From Rudaea cellulosilytica DSM 22992 (GTDB lineage: Bacteria > Pseudomonadota > Gammaproteobacteria > Xanthomonadales > Rhodanobacteraceae), in the NCBI RefSeq assembly GCF_000378125.1, contig NZ_KB899243.1, positions 186,001 through 250,000 on the forward strand: 64,000 nt of DNA. The letters run 5' to 3'. Below are positions 7,387-17,008 of this stretch, one piece after another; positions within the stretch are counted from its first letter, which is position 1; every line of letters begins with the position of its first letter. The notes under the pieces were generated by a model. The model worked only from the letters and a program-made list of their open reading frames with translations. It had not been told where the DNA came from and ran no database searches. A program made the position numbers and the translations under genes.

Positions 7387-10284
7387 CTAGAACAACATGA
7401 CCAGCGTCGGCGGTAATTCCGCGCCGACGCGCTGCTTCAGGGCCCCACGCGCCGATTCGTCCAAGTGCGTGGCTTCCACCACCTGCCCTGCTGCGCGTTC
7501 GATCTGCGCGCGCACGATCTTCGCCAAAAGCAGTTTCGGGCTGTCGGCGGCGAAGCGCGTCATCAGGTTCGCCTCAGCGCTGTCGACCAGGCCGAGCGCT
7601 TCCGCGGAAAAACCCTGCGCGGAAACGGCCAGTGCTTCGGTCAACTGCACCACACCGGCGTCGCTGCGCCGGCCCAAGCGCGTGTAGGTCTCGGCCGCTT
7701 CGTGCGCGCTCGCGCGCGCGTCGGCGAACTGGCCGAGCGAATTTTGCGCCCCGGCAAGGTACATCAGCGTCGAGGCGAGCTTGAACGCCGGCTCCTTGTT
7801 CTCGCGCTCATAGGCGAGCAGCTTCGCCAGGATGTCTCGTGCCTGCTGTGCCTTGCCGTTCCAGATCAGCGTCAGTGCATAGCGGCGCTCGACGCCGCGC
7901 TGCTCCGACGGTGTCAATCCGGACTTGGTGTGCGCGCCTTCGAGTGCGGCGCGCATCGTCGCCTCGGCCTCGGCCGTGTGCCCGGTCATCAACATCGGGC
8001 CGATGCGGAACGACTCGTTGAGCGCGTATTCGCCGGTGTCGGCGCCAAACGCGCGGCGCGTGCGCGCGACGAGTTCGTCGAACGTCGCCGACGCTTTGGC
8101 GTATTCGCCCGCCTCGACCTGGGCGTAGCCCAAGGTGCGCAGCGCGGCGACGGCGTAGTTGTTGTCCGGCCCGGCTAGACGGTCGTACTCCGCCACAGCC
8201 TTGCGCACCACGGTCTCGCACTCGGCGGCGCGACCGAGCTTCATCAACGTATAGCCCCGGTTGCCGCGAATCTCGGCGGCAGCAAGCGCATGCTCGGGCG
8301 GGACCACATCGAGCAGCGGATCGAGTGCGGAATAGAGCGCCGCGGCGTCCGCATGCCGACCCATCTTCGAATACAGACCGGCAAGCAGTGACTTTTCGTT
8401 GGCCAGTTCCCAACTCTGCGCGCCGTAGAGTTTTTCTACCCGCGGCAGCACAGCCGCGTACTGCGCGAGCGCGGCATCGTCGCGATCGGTCTCCATGTAG
8501 ACGAAGCCGAGATCGGTATCGATCGTCGCCAATGCCTTCGCGCGGCGGTCGGCGTAGCGAAGCAGGATGTCGCGCGCCGCCAGATAATTCTTCTCCGCGG
8601 GTACGAGGTCGCTCGCGCTCTTCTGTGCATTGGCCAGATCCGCAAGTGCATCTCCGGCTTCGAGGCTGTCGGCGCCGAATTCGCGCACGGCAAGATCGTA
8701 TGCGGTCTGCGCGAGCGCGGTGGCGCGGCGTCCATCGCCGAGCTGGTCGCGAATGCTGCCAAGCGCGCCGAGCAGCGCAAGTTTGGTCTGCGGTTCGTCG
8801 TCGAGCGTGGCGCGCAGGTTCTTCTCGCCGCGATCGAGCAGGTCGCCGACCGTGCGCTTCTCGCCCTGTGCGTGCGCCGGATCGGCTTCCTGGAACAGGC
8901 CGATCAGGAACTGCTGCACCGCCTGCGCGCGCGCGGCCTCGCGTACCGCAGCGCGCTCGGCGCGCAGCACGCTGGCCACGCCGACGCCGATGCCGAGCAG
9001 CGCGAGCACGCTCATGCCGATGCCAATGCGGTGCCGGCGCGCGAACTTGCGCGCGCGATACCATGCGCTGTCGGCACGTGCACGGATCGGTTGATGACGC
9101 AGATAGCGACGCACGTCGTCGGCGAACGCCTGCACCGTCGCGTAACGCTCCGCAGGCGCCTTCTTCAGCGCACGCGCGATGATCGTTTCGAGGTCGCCAC
9201 GCAGGCTGCGGCGCAGCTGCGCCGGTGTCGCGCCGCGCGCCTGCGCGTTGCGCTCGGTGTCCTCGCCCTTGTCCATCGCGACCTGCGACAGGCGACGCGG
9301 CTCGCTCGTCGAGATCGTCTGCGCCCATTGCAGCGCTGTGCTGTTGCCTTCCCCATATGGCCGGCGACCGCTGAGCAGCAGGTAGAGTACGACGCCAAGC
9401 GCGTAGACGTCGGTCGCCGCCGTCACCGGTTCGCCGCTGAACTGCTCTGGCGCAGCATATTCAGGCGTGAACACTGCACCGCCCACGCGCGTCAGTTCCG
9501 CTGTCTCTTCGGCCCCACCCTCCTCTTCAAGCAGCTTGGCAATGCCGAAGTCGAGCAGTTTGGCTTCGCCGTCCGCGCCGACGAGGATGTTCGACGGTTT
9601 CAGATCGCGATGCACGATCAGGTTGGTATGCGCATAGCCGACCGCATCGCAGACCTGCAGAAACAAATTCAGACGCGTATCGATGCTGGCCCGCTGACGG
9701 TCGCACCAATGGTCGATGCGCTCGCCGTCGACGTATTCAAGGACGAGATAACGCTGACCTTGGTTACTCTCGCCGACGTCGAGCAGGCAAGCGACATGAG
9801 GGTGCTGCAGGCGCGCGAGCAGACGCGCCTCGCGCGCAAAGCGCTGTTGTGCCTGGCGGTCACTTGCCGCACCGCGCAGCAGCTTGATCGCAGCATGACC
9901 GTCGTGGCGCCCGTCGCAGCGCAAGCCGAGCCAGACCTGGCCGCTGCCACCGGCGCCAAGCAGTCTGTCCAGGCGCCAGGCGCCGATGCGTTCGCCGGCA
10001 AGGTCCGGAGGCACGACCTCTTCGGCCAGCGGTTGAGCGTCGCCGATCGCGTCGGCGGCGAGAAAGCGCTTGTCTTCCGCCTCATTGTCCGCAGCGATCA
10101 GCACGAGCAAATGCGCATGCGCGGCCACGTCGCGCTCCGCAAGCTCTGCGATCAGCTTGGCTTGGTGCGATGCATCCGCGTCGGCCCAATCGTCGAACAC
10201 GCGCATGGCCTCATGCCAGGCCTCGCGGGCATCGTCTTCGCCGCTGGAACTGTTTTCGCTCAATGCTTCCCCGGGCACATTCAT
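7387..10284 (-). CDS. Membrane Ser/Thr protein kinase with C-terminal TPR sensor region
   Basis: This 965-residue protein has an acidic helical N-terminus (1-95) and a Hanks-type kinase domain at about 100-400: Gly loop GAGGSG (110-115), lysine in AAIKLL (K134), HRDLKPSN (225-232) and DFG (245-247). One membrane span follows at about 419-440, and then some 500 residues of TPR-like helical repeats, placed outside the membrane if the kinase is cytoplasmic. All core catalytic residues are present, so it should be active. The gene lies 51 bases downstream of an ECF sigma gene on the same strand. Kinase phosphorylation of the sigma factor is the likely link. Confidence 0.9.
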   Translation of the reverse strand: MNVPGEALSENSSSGEDDAREAWHEAMRVFDDWADADASHQAKLIAELAERDVAAHAHLLVLIAADNEAEDKRFLAADAIGDAQPLAEEVVPPDLAGERIGAWRLDRLLGAGGSGQVWLGLRCDGRHDGHAAIKLLRGAASDRQAQQRFAREARLLARLQHPHVACLLDVGESNQGQRYLVLEYVDGERIDHWCDRQRASIDTRLNLFLQVCDAVGYAHTNLIVHRDLKPSNILVGADGEAKLLDFGIAKLLEEEGGAEETAELTRVGGAVFTPEYAAPEQFSGEPVTAATDVYALGVVLYLLLSGRRPYGEGNSTALQWAQTISTSEPRRLSQVAMDKGEDTERNAQARGATPAQLRRSLRGDLETIIARALKKAPAERYATVQAFADDVRRYLRHQPIRARADSAWYRARKFARRHRIGIGMSVLALLGIGVGVASVLRAERAAVREAARAQAVQQFLIGLFQEADPAHAQGEKRTVGDLLDRGEKNLRATLDDEPQTKLALLGALGSIRDQLGDGRRATALAQTAYDLAVREFGADSLEAGDALADLANAQKSASDLVPAEKNYLAARDILLRYADRRAKALATIDTDLGFVYMETDRDDAALAQYAAVLPRVEKLYGAQSWELANEKSLLAGLYSKMGRHADAAALYSALDPLLDVVPPEHALAAAEIRGNRGYTLMKLGRAAECETVVRKAVAEYDRLAGPDNNYAVAALRTLGYAQVEAGEYAKASATFDELVARTRRAFGADTGEYALNESFRIGPMLMTGHTAEAEATMRAALEGAHTKSGLTPSEQRGVERRYALTLIWNGKAQQARDILAKLLAYERENKEPAFKLASTLMYLAGAQNSLGQFADARASAHEAAETYTRLGRRSDAGVVQLTEALAVSAQGFSAEALGLVDSAEANLMTRFAADSPKLLLAKIVRAQIERAAGQVVEATHLDESARGALKQRVGAELPPTLVMLF

Positions 10285-10335
10285 GGTACGTGCATTGCAA
10301 GACGCAATTTCGGGGTCGCACGTGTCACGTGGTGA

Positions 10336-10881
10336 TCAACACAATTGCCCGTAGAGGAATGCGCGCGCCTTACGCCAGTCGCGCTTGACCGTGGGCACGG
10401 AGACCTCAAGCACACAGGCGATGTCCTCCTCGGTGAGGCCGGCGAAGTAACGCATCTCGACCACGCGGTAAGCGCGCACGTCGAGACTCTCGAGTGCGAC
10501 GAGCGCGCGCTCGATGTCAGTCACCGAATGCTCAGTAAAGATCGTTTCGGCGAGGCCGGCGGTCAGGGTCACATTCTGCGCGCCGCCACCGCGCTTCTGC
10601 GCGTTGCGCTCGCGTACGTAGTCGACGATCACGCTGCGCATCACGCGCGATGCATAGGCGAAGAATACGCGCCGGTTGGTGTCGGGCAGCAGTTGGTTCG
10701 CAGTCAGGCGCAGGTAGGCGTCGTGCAACAGGCTAGGCGCATCGAGCGAGAGCGTGCCGGCGCGCGCGAGGTGGCTGCGCGCGAGCCGCATCAGCTCGGG
10801 ATAGAGCAGGCGGTACAAAGGTTCGCGCGCGGCGGTATCGCCCGCGCTGGTACGCTGCAAAAGTTGAGTAACTTCGCTCAT
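10336..10881 (-). CDS. ECF sigma factor (ECF43/TIGR02999-like), kinase-linked
   Basis: The 181-residue protein contains sigma region 2 (about residues 20-95, with VFFAYASRVMRSVIVDYVRE) and region 4 (about 125-178, with MRYFAGLTEEDIACVLEVSVPTVKRDW). In the region 2.2 stretch where most ECF factors have Asp-Ala-Glu-Asp, this one reads DAPS, with Ser50 in place of an acid. No anti-sigma gene is adjacent; instead a Ser/Thr kinase follows. This fits the family in which phosphorylation of region 2.2 allows core polymerase binding, as described for Vibrio EcfP/PknT. Target genes cannot be inferred here. Confidence 0.9.
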   Translation of the reverse strand: MSEVTQLLQRTSAGDTAAREPLYRLLYPELMRLARSHLARAGTLSLDAPSLLHDAYLRLTANQLLPDTNRRVFFAYASRVMRSVIVDYVRERNAQKRGGGAQNVTLTAGLAETIFTEHSVTDIERALVALESLDVRAYRVVEMRYFAGLTEEDIACVLEVSVPTVKRDWRKARAFLYGQLC

Positions 10882-11031
10882 TGCCGGTGCACGCTGGATT
10901 CCCGCCCCCGACCACGCGGATGCGCGGTCGGTACTATTCTCTCAGATGTGCACCATCGCATGTTTCCGGCGGAAATCACGCGGTCTGCATCTCGTGATTT
11001 CTGCCAAATACATCACATTTCTGCCGATCTG

Positions 11032-12135
11032 CTAGCGGTCGTCCTCGACGAACAACACCCTGCGCGTCATGCCGCAGGTCAGGTCGTAGCTGATCGTGCC
11101 GGCATGTGCGGCGATGGTCTCGACGGGAAGTTCCCGGCCCCACAGGATCACGCGGTCGCCAACTTGTGCCGCCGGCACATTGCGCAAGTCGATCGTGACC
11201 AGGTCCATCGAGACGCGGCCGACGATCGCAGCAGGCGTGCCGTTCACGAGCGCCGGCGTGCCGGGCTGCGCGCTGCGCGGATAGCCATCGCCGTAGCCGA
11301 TCGCGGCGACACCGATGGCCATGTCTTCGGGGCATTCCCAAGTCGCCGCATAGCCGATGCGTTCGCCCTTTTTTACCTGCTTGACCGAGATCAGGCGCGT
11401 CGACAGCGTCATCGCCGGCTCGAAGCCCAGGTCGGCGCCGCTTTTGCCCTCGACCACCGACAAGCCGTAGAGCAGGCCGCCGACGCGCACCCAGGTATTC
11501 GCATGCGCAGCTCCTGCATCGAACGATGTCGGCCAGCCGAGCAAACCTGCGGAGTTCGCCAAGGCACGCGCGCCGGCGAGTTCGACGGTGGCTTCATTGA
11601 AGCGCGCGATCTGCGCGGCAGTCAGGCCGTTGTCGAACTCGTCGGATGCGGCGAAGTGCGTCATCAGCACGATGTCGGAATCAATGTTCGGCAGTGCGTG
11701 CAGTTTTGTATAAATTTCCACAATGTTCTGCGCATCGAAACCGAGCCGGTGCATGCCGGTGTCGATCTTGAGCCAGACGCGCAACGGCCGTGTGTCGCGG
11801 TCTGCGGCCAACCAGGCGAGCTGCGATTCGTGATGGATCACCGCGTCGAGCTGCAGGCGGCGGAACTCGGCGAGATCGCCCGGCTCGTCCGGCCCGGACA
11901 GGACGACGATGCGCTGGCGGTTGCCAGCCGAACGCAGGCGCAGGCCGTCGCCGAGCGCGGCGACGCCGAGTGCGTCGGCGTCCGCGCAAGCGCGCGCTAC
12001 GCGCTCGAGGCCGTGACCGTAGCCATCAGCCTTGACCACGGCCATGACCTTGGCCGCGCGCGCGCGATCGCGCACGCGCGCCAGGTTGCGGCGCAGCGCG
12101 CCGAGATGGATCGTGGCCAGTGCAGTGCGACTCAT
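11032..12135 (-). CDS. alr: Alanine racemase (PLP enzyme)
   Basis: The 367-residue product interconverts L- and D-alanine for peptidoglycan in the cytoplasm. The PLP lysine is K35 in VVKADGYGHG, and the second catalytic residue is the Tyr of RIGYAATWE. GYGDGYPR and the substrate-loop RVSMDL motifs are also present. Length matches biosynthetic Alr (about 360). It follows dnaB on the same strand with a 97-base gap, the order dnaB-alr being common in gammaproteobacteria. Confidence 0.96.
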   Translation of the reverse strand: MSRTALATIHLGALRRNLARVRDRARAAKVMAVVKADGYGHGLERVARACADADALGVAALGDGLRLRSAGNRQRIVVLSGPDEPGDLAEFRRLQLDAVIHHESQLAWLAADRDTRPLRVWLKIDTGMHRLGFDAQNIVEIYTKLHALPNIDSDIVLMTHFAASDEFDNGLTAAQIARFNEATVELAGARALANSAGLLGWPTSFDAGAAHANTWVRVGGLLYGLSVVEGKSGADLGFEPAMTLSTRLISVKQVKKGERIGYAATWECPEDMAIGVAAIGYGDGYPRSAQPGTPALVNGTPAAIVGRVSMDLVTIDLRNVPAAQVGDRVILWGRELPVETIAAHAGTISYDLTCGMTRRVLFVEDDR

Positions 12136-12232
12136 GCAATCTCAAGCGGGACTCGCGGAGCGCGCATCGTAACGCGTTTGCGCATTGGCCCGGATTGCGG
12201 CACGCGGGCAAGTTCCGGCTTTTTGCGGGCGA

Positions 12233-13618
12233 TCAGTCGTAGTTGCCGTAGCTTTCCGCGGCGAAGTTCTCGAACTTCGTGTAGTGACCGAGGAAGGTCA
12301 GCTTGATGTGACCGGTCGGACCGTTACGCTGCTTGCCGATGATGACCTCGGCCTGCCCTTTGTCTGGTGACTCCGGGTTGTAGTACTCGTCGCGGTAGAT
12401 GAACAGGATCACGTCGGCATCCTGCTCGATCGCGCCCGATTCGCGCAAATCGCTCATCATCGGCCGCTTGTCGGTACGCTGTTCGAGCGAGCGGTTGAGC
12501 TGCGACAGCGCGATGACCGGCACATTGAGTTCCTTGGCCAGCGCCTTCAGGCCACGTGAGATTTCCGAAATCTCGGTTGCGCGGTTTTCCTTGTTGCCGG
12601 GCACGGCCATAAGCTGCAGGTAGTCGATGACGATGAGGCCGAGGTCATGCTCGCGCTTCAGGCGCCGCGCACGCGCGCGCAGTTCGCCGGGCGACAGCGC
12701 CGGCGTGTCGTCGATGAAGATCTTCGCATCGGACAGGAGCGTGATCGCACTGGTCACGCGCGGCCATTCCTCTTCCTGGATGTCACCGGTGCGCAGATGC
12801 TGCTGGTTGATGCGGCCAAGCGAGGAGATCAGGCGGAACGCAAGTTGCGAGGCCGACATTTCCATCGAGAAGATCGCCACCGCCTTCTTCGACTTGATCG
12901 CGGCATGCTCGGCCATGTTCACCGCGAGCGCGGTCTTGCCCATCGACGGGCGCGCGGCGAGGATGATCAGGTCGGACGGCTGCAGGCCGGCGAGCATGTC
13001 GTCGAGGTCGGCGAAGCCGGTCGACAGGCCCGTGACCGCGCCCTTGTTCTCGTAGCGGTGATGCAGGATCTGGAACGCTTCCTTGACCGCTGCGCGCATC
13101 GGCGTGAAGCCCTTGCGCCCGCGCGCGCCGGCTTCGGCGATGCGGAATACTTCGAGCTCAGCACTTTCGAGAATTTCCTGGGTCGAGCGTCCTTCCGGCT
13201 GGAAGCCGTCGCCGGCGATCTTCGTGCCGGCCTCGATCAGCTGACGCAGCACCGACTTCTCGCGCACGATGTCGGCGTAGGCGCCGATATTCGCCGCGCT
13301 CGGCGTCGCGTTGGCGAGTTCGATCACGTAGCTCGAGCCACCGACCAGTTCGGACAGCTTGTTCGACTCGAACCAGTCGGCAAGCGTGACCGCATCGCAC
13401 GGCATGTTCTTGTTCGACAGCTCGCCGATCGCGCGGAAGATCAGACGATGGTCCTTGCGATAGAAATCGTCCTCGACAAGCTTGTCGGCGATGCGTTCCC
13501 ACGCGTGCGCGTCGAGCATGAGCCCGCCGAGCACGGCCTGTTCCGCGTCGATGGAATGCGGCGGCACGCGCAGCGCGTCGATGCGTGCGGCGGAAAAACG
13601 ATCCGGTGAGGCGGCCAT
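12233..13618 (-). CDS. dnaB: Replicative DNA helicase DnaB
   Basis: The 461-residue protein has the N-terminal primase-interacting domain (about 15-125, SIDAEQAVLGGLML) and the RecA-like C-terminal helicase with Walker A ARPSMGKTA (222-230), Walker B LGLIVIDYLQLM, and QLNRSLEQR. It unwinds DNA at the replication fork as a hexamer. No intein interrupts it and the length is normal. It lies downstream of the rpsF-rpsR-rplI ribosomal genes but is separated by a strong terminator, so it probably has its own promoter in the 252-base gap. Confidence 0.97.
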   Translation of the reverse strand: MAASPDRFSAARIDALRVPPHSIDAEQAVLGGLMLDAHAWERIADKLVEDDFYRKDHRLIFRAIGELSNKNMPCDAVTLADWFESNKLSELVGGSSYVIELANATPSAANIGAYADIVREKSVLRQLIEAGTKIAGDGFQPEGRSTQEILESAELEVFRIAEAGARGRKGFTPMRAAVKEAFQILHHRYENKGAVTGLSTGFADLDDMLAGLQPSDLIILAARPSMGKTALAVNMAEHAAIKSKKAVAIFSMEMSASQLAFRLISSLGRINQQHLRTGDIQEEEWPRVTSAITLLSDAKIFIDDTPALSPGELRARARRLKREHDLGLIVIDYLQLMAVPGNKENRATEISEISRGLKALAKELNVPVIALSQLNRSLEQRTDKRPMMSDLRESGAIEQDADVILFIYRDEYYNPESPDKGQAEVIIGKQRNGPTGHIKLTFLGHYTKFENFAAESYGNYD

Positions 13619-13770
13619 ATGTTCTTGTTATTCGTTGATGTCTCAGCGACGGAGGTGTCCCCAATGCTCCGAATCGTCGGTCTCATAACCTGCGATCATC
13701 GCGATCGAACACTGGCGACCATGCTGGCACAAACGTCTGTGAATTCGCTTGTGGATAAGATGTGGAAATG

Positions 13771-13796
13771 AAAAAGGCGCCGAAGGGCGCCTTTTT
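13771..13796 (-). terminator. Rho-independent terminator after rplI
   Basis: The stem GGCGCC with a four-base loop is flanked by five A and five T residues, so it has a U-tract in either direction. It lies about 75 bases past the rplI stop and ends the ribosomal protein operon. Confidence 0.9.
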
Positions 13797-13870
13797 CACG
13801 CGGCGTTGAGCTGCCGAAGGTCAGCTCGAGCGCCGCGAGTTATTGCCAAAGCGCAGCGTCGAGCAGTAAC

Positions 13871-14320
13871 TCACTCTTCGCCCGTCACCGTGACCTTGAC
13901 CGTGGTATGCACGTCGGCGTGCAAGTGCACCTGGACATCGAACTCGCCGGTATGGCGGATCGGGCCTTCGCCCATGATGACTTCGCTCTTCTCGAGCGGA
14001 TGGCCGGCGGCGCTGAACGCCTCGGCAATCTCGCGCGGACCGACCGAGCCGAACAGCTTGCCCTCGGGGCTCGCGTTCGCCTTGAGCGTGATCGCTGCAC
14101 CTTCGAGCGCGGCCTTGCGCGTTTCGGCGGCGGCAAGGATCGAATTCGCCTTGGCCTCGTAGTCGGCACGGCGCTTCTCGAACTCGGCCACGTTCTTCTC
14201 GGTTGCCGGCACGGCCTTGCCCTGCGGCACGAGATAGTTGCGACCGTAGCCCGGCTTGACCTTGACCTTGTCGCCGAGGGCGCCGAGGTTTTTCACTTTC
14301 TGCAAAAGGACCAGTTCCAT
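13871..14320 (-). CDS. rplI: 50S ribosomal protein bL9
   Basis: The 149-residue product has exactly the usual length of L9. The N-terminal domain [30 protein letters not shown] binds 23S rRNA, a long helix follows (residues 41-75), and the C-terminal domain contains [20 protein letters not shown] ribosome binding site precedes the ATG. It is the last gene of rpsF-rpsR-rplI and is followed by a rho-independent terminator. Confidence 0.98.
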   Translation of the reverse strand: MELVLLQKVKNLGALGDKVKVKPGYGRNYLVPQGKAVPATEKNVAEFEKRRADYEAKANSILAAAETRKAALEGAAITLKANASPEGKLFGSVGPREIAEAFSAAGHPLEKSEVIMGEGPIRHTGEFDVQVHLHADVHTTVKVTVTGEE

Positions 14321-14339
14321 TTCTTTCTCCGATTCGTTA

Positions 14340-14362
14340 GCGCCGGAACTTCGCTCCGGCGC
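14340..14362 (-). other. GC-rich hairpin between rpsR and rplI
   Basis: The perfect 8-base arms GCGCCGGA and TCCGGCGC enclose a 7-base loop. It lies just ahead of the rplI ribosome binding site and has no U-tract, so it is unlikely to terminate fully. It could be an RNA processing or attenuation element that sets the level of L9. Confidence 0.45.
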
Positions 14363-14426
14363 AGCAGTTGGGTTGTTGTCCGAATTGTTGCGTCAGGCCG
14401 GACGCGATGCGTGCGGCCTTGAAACA

Positions 14427-14651
14427 TCAATGTGCGTCGCTGTACGGCAGCAGCGCGAGGAAGCGCGCGTGGTTGATCGCCGTGGTCAGCTGGCGCTGGT
14501 AGCGCGCCTTCGTGCCGGTGATGCGGCTCGGCACGATCTTGCCGGTTTCGGTGAGGTACTGACGCAAGGTGTTGAGATCCTTGTAATCGATCAGGGTCAC
14601 GCCTTCGGCGGTGAAACGGCAGTATTTCTTGCGACGGAAGAATTTCGACAT
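14427..14651 (-). CDS. rpsR: 30S ribosomal protein bS18
   Basis: Starting at [18 protein letters not shown] the product has 74 residues, close to the usual 75 of S18, and covers the whole family, including [19 protein letters not shown] and the C-terminal [14 protein letters not shown] 39 bases upstream, overlapping the end of rpsF, would add 13 Lys-rich residues that are absent from S18 homologues I know; the ATG start is preferred. S18 binds S6 in the 30S platform, and its gene follows rpsF directly. Confidence 0.95.
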   Translation of the reverse strand: MSKFFRRKKYCRFTAEGVTLIDYKDLNTLRQYLTETGKIVPSRITGTKARYQRQLTTAINHARFLALLPYSDAH

Positions 14652-14690
14652 GGTCTTCGTATCCTTTTTCTTGCTCTTGGGGGCGGCCAC

Positions 14691-15128
14691 TTATTCGGCC
14701 ACTGCCGGGGCGGGACGCGGAGCACGCGGAGCGCGCGGACGGTCGTCGAAATCCTCGCCACCGAAACCGATGACTTCCTCGCCGTCGCGGCGGCGGCCGC
14801 CCTTGTCATCCTTATTCTTGAGGATGAACGACTGCTCGGTAATCGCTTCGTCGCGATTGATGATCAGGTGGCGCAGGACCGCGTCGTTGAAACGGAAACC
14901 GGTCTGCAGCTCACGCACCACTTCCGGGCCACACTCGATGTTGAGCAGCACGTAATGCGCCTTGGCGAGATTGTTGATCGGATAGGCAAGCTGGCGGCGG
15001 CCCCAGTCTTCGAGGCGATGGATCTTGCCTTGGCCGCCTTCGATCAGCGCCTTGTAGCGCTCGATCATCGCAGGCACCTGCTCGCTCTGGTCAGGGTGGA
15101 CCAGAAACACGACTTCGTAATGACGCAT
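14691..15128 (-). CDS. rpsF: 30S ribosomal protein bS6
   Basis: The start [16 protein letters not shown] follows an AAGGAGA ribosome binding site and gives 145 residues. The S6 core occupies about 1-95 ([27 protein letters not shown]). The C-terminal 45 residues form a charged, Arg/Pro/Ala-rich tail as in other gammaproteobacterial S6 proteins, where it can be extended with glutamates by RimK; no poly-Glu run is encoded here. It is the first gene of the rpsF-rpsR-rplI operon. Confidence 0.97.
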   Translation of the reverse strand: MRHYEVVFLVHPDQSEQVPAMIERYKALIEGGQGKIHRLEDWGRRQLAYPINNLAKAHYVLLNIECGPEVVRELQTGFRFNDAVLRHLIINRDEAITEQSFILKNKDDKGGRRRDGEEVIGFGGEDFDDRPRAPRAPRPAPAVAE

Positions 15129-15257
15129 ATTGTCTCCTTGTGGGTATCGCGCGAAGGGATTTTCGTCGCGACAGCCTCCCGAGCCCATCAAGCAAGGTGC
15201 GGTGAGGCAAGGCTTCGCCGGCACGAGCCGCGCGAAGAACCGCATATTCTAGGGGAA

Positions 15258-16052
15258 TCAGGGGTTTGGCGCAACTGCCGACGCGGATCCCGCTTTCGGC
15301 GCAGCCGTCTTCGCTGCGTCCGCCTTGCCTGCGTCGGAAATCGGCTCGATGCGCGCGACGTTGTTCGTCGGCAGGACCAGAGCGCGCTTCGCCGCCGCGT
15401 CGTAGACGAAGATGTGGTTGGATACGGCGCCAAGCCAGGTCCAGGCCGGTGCCGTCGACGCAGCAAGATCGGCCTCGCTGCCGTTGAGGCGCAGCTTGAC
15501 TTGTGCGCCTTCCCCACCCTGAACCCGCTCGACCTGCCGGTCGGCATAGACCGCGACGAACAGCCACCCGTAGGACACGATGATGACGCAGTACATGATC
15601 TGCATCACCAGGTGATTCTTGAATCGGAGATTCCAGTCGATCCAGATCAGACGAAGCCTCTGCCAGCGCGAGCGCTGCTCCAACGCACGCAGCCGCTCGC
15701 TGTTGCGGCGATACCGGCGCCGCGCCCAGACGTTGGCGGCGTCCATGAGCCAAATGACCAGCAATGTGGAAAGCACGAGCAGCAACGCCACCGGCTGCTG
15801 GATGCCGGCGGTGAGGAAATCGCTGATCTGCGACAGGCTCAATACCGGGATGTGGAACTTCGCGTAAAAACGGTAGTTGTAGAAGATGCCGGCCATCGCC
15901 ACGAACAGGTAGGCAACGGTGATGCCGAGCGCGGGTTCGCGCCGGAACAGCTTGAGCAGATGCGGCAGCAGGCTGTTCAGCGCGGAATCGGACGCGTTGT
16001 CGGCACGCCGCCCAGGCGGCGCAATCGCCGCGCGCGTATCGGATTCGGTCAA
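15258..16052 (-). CDS. Membrane protein of unknown function
   Basis: The 264-residue product has a hydrophilic start, three to four membrane segments between residues 42 and 170 (ALGITVAYLFVAMAGIFYNY, VALLLVLSTLLVIWLM, MQIMYCVIIVSYGWLFVAVY), an Arg-rich cytoplasmic loop between them, and a soluble C-terminal domain of about 90 residues containing NHIFVYDAAAKRALVLPTNNVARIE. The tail is Ala/Lys-rich. I do not recognise the family. It is in line with iscA and the following gene upstream of rpsF and may be part of the same transcript. Confidence 0.7.
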   Translation of the reverse strand: MTESDTRAAIAPPGRRADNASDSALNSLLPHLLKLFRREPALGITVAYLFVAMAGIFYNYRFYAKFHIPVLSLSQISDFLTAGIQQPVALLLVLSTLLVIWLMDAANVWARRRYRRNSERLRALEQRSRWQRLRLIWIDWNLRFKNHLVMQIMYCVIIVSYGWLFVAVYADRQVERVQGGEGAQVKLRLNGSEADLAASTAPAWTWLGAVSNHIFVYDAAAKRALVLPTNNVARIEPISDAGKADAAKTAAPKAGSASAVAPNP

Positions 16053-16108
16053 GCCCCTACCCCATTCGTCTTCGAGCGCCGCAGTATCGGCGCGACCAAC
16101 GCTTTCGT

Positions 16109-17008
16109 CTACTTGGGGCTTTTGCTCGCGCGCTTGGGCGGCGCGATGCTGAACTGGATCAGACGCAAGGCGCCGGCCTCGTCGACGAAACCCATCCTGA
16201 AGCCGATACGCGCGTCGGGCGCACCATAGTAACCGGTGAATTCGCTGATCCCGCGCGCGTTCCTTCCAGGTGCATCGACGATGACCGGCTCGAGCGGATC
16301 GAGCATCGTGAAGTCGCCGCGCGTCGCGATCGTGGTGCGGTAGTCGGCGGCGACCTGGGCCGCGGTCTGATGCTCGCGCCAGTACTGCGAGACGATGTCG
16401 GACTTGAGGAATTCGTCCATGTTGCGATGATTCACAGCGACGCCGAACGCATGCATCGCGGCGCGCACGGCGCGCATTTCCGCCGGCGCGATCGCGACGC
16501 CTTTCGCCCGTTGCGAATCGGACAGGACCGCACGCAGATCCTGCGCTTCCGATTTCGGCGCCATGGCGAGATGCACGTCGACGAAGCTCAAGCCGAGCTT
16601 GTCGCCTTCACGCACGAAGCGCATCTCGAACAGCGTCGGCGGATCGCTCGGATAGCCGCCCTTGACGATCAGCTGATTGTCGGTGTCGACCTGGGCAATG
16701 CCGTCGAACTGCGGACGCGCCTTGTCGAGTGCGGTCAGGTCGACGCCGCTGTCGATCAGCGGCTTGAACGCCGCCGCCATCTGCGCGGCCGATACCTGAT
16801 GTGAGAAGGCCGCCGACATGACCGGACTGTCGTGGAAACCCGCGAGGTTCTTCGTCTTGATCGCGACGCCGAGGCGGTGGATCACATCCTTGACGCGCCG
16901 CTCGACCGAGGCCGACGCGCGGTCGTCGGGTTGCAGAGGATCAAAAGCGAATGTGGGCGAGACCAGCGCAGCGCACAGCAATGCGACGGCGACGCTCGCG
17001 CTCCGCAT
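16109..17008 (-). CDS. Exported protein with two tandem copies of an unnamed domain
   Basis: The ATG overlaps the iscA stop (TGATG), indicating coupled translation, and starts a signal peptide (residues 1-21, ending SPTFAF). The mature protein holds two similar segments of about 110 residues. Each starts with a helix like [20 protein letters not shown] or [20 protein letters not shown], continues with an AAQMAAAF or AAQVAADY motif, and ends in a strand such as [12 protein letters not shown] or [10 protein letters not shown]. This looks like an internal duplication of an NTF2-like or related fold. Function is unknown; periplasmic location is inferred. Confidence 0.75.
   Translation of the reverse strand: MRSASVAVALLCAALVSPTFAFDPLQPDDRASASVERRVKDVIHRLGVAIKTKNLAGFHDSPVMSAAFSHQVSAAQMAAAFKPLIDSGVDLTALDKARPQFDGIAQVDTDNQLIVKGGYPSDPPTLFEMRFVREGDKLGLSFVDVHLAMAPKSEAQDLRAVLSDSQRAKGVAIAPAEMRAVRAAMHAFGVAVNHRNMDEFLKSDIVSQYWREHQTAAQVAADYRTTIATRGDFTMLDPLEPVIVDAPGRNARGISEFTGYYGAPDARIGFRMGFVDEAGALRLIQFSIAPPKRASKSPK

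Noticed and set aside
10345-12306. Plus-strand frame of 653 codons opposite the ECF sigma gene and alr
   Set aside because: It is the antisense of two well-supported genes and rich in Arg, His and Ala without domain motifs.
14256-16229. Plus-strand frame of 657 codons across the ribosomal operon
   Set aside because: It lies antisense to rplI, rpsR and rpsF, which are certain.
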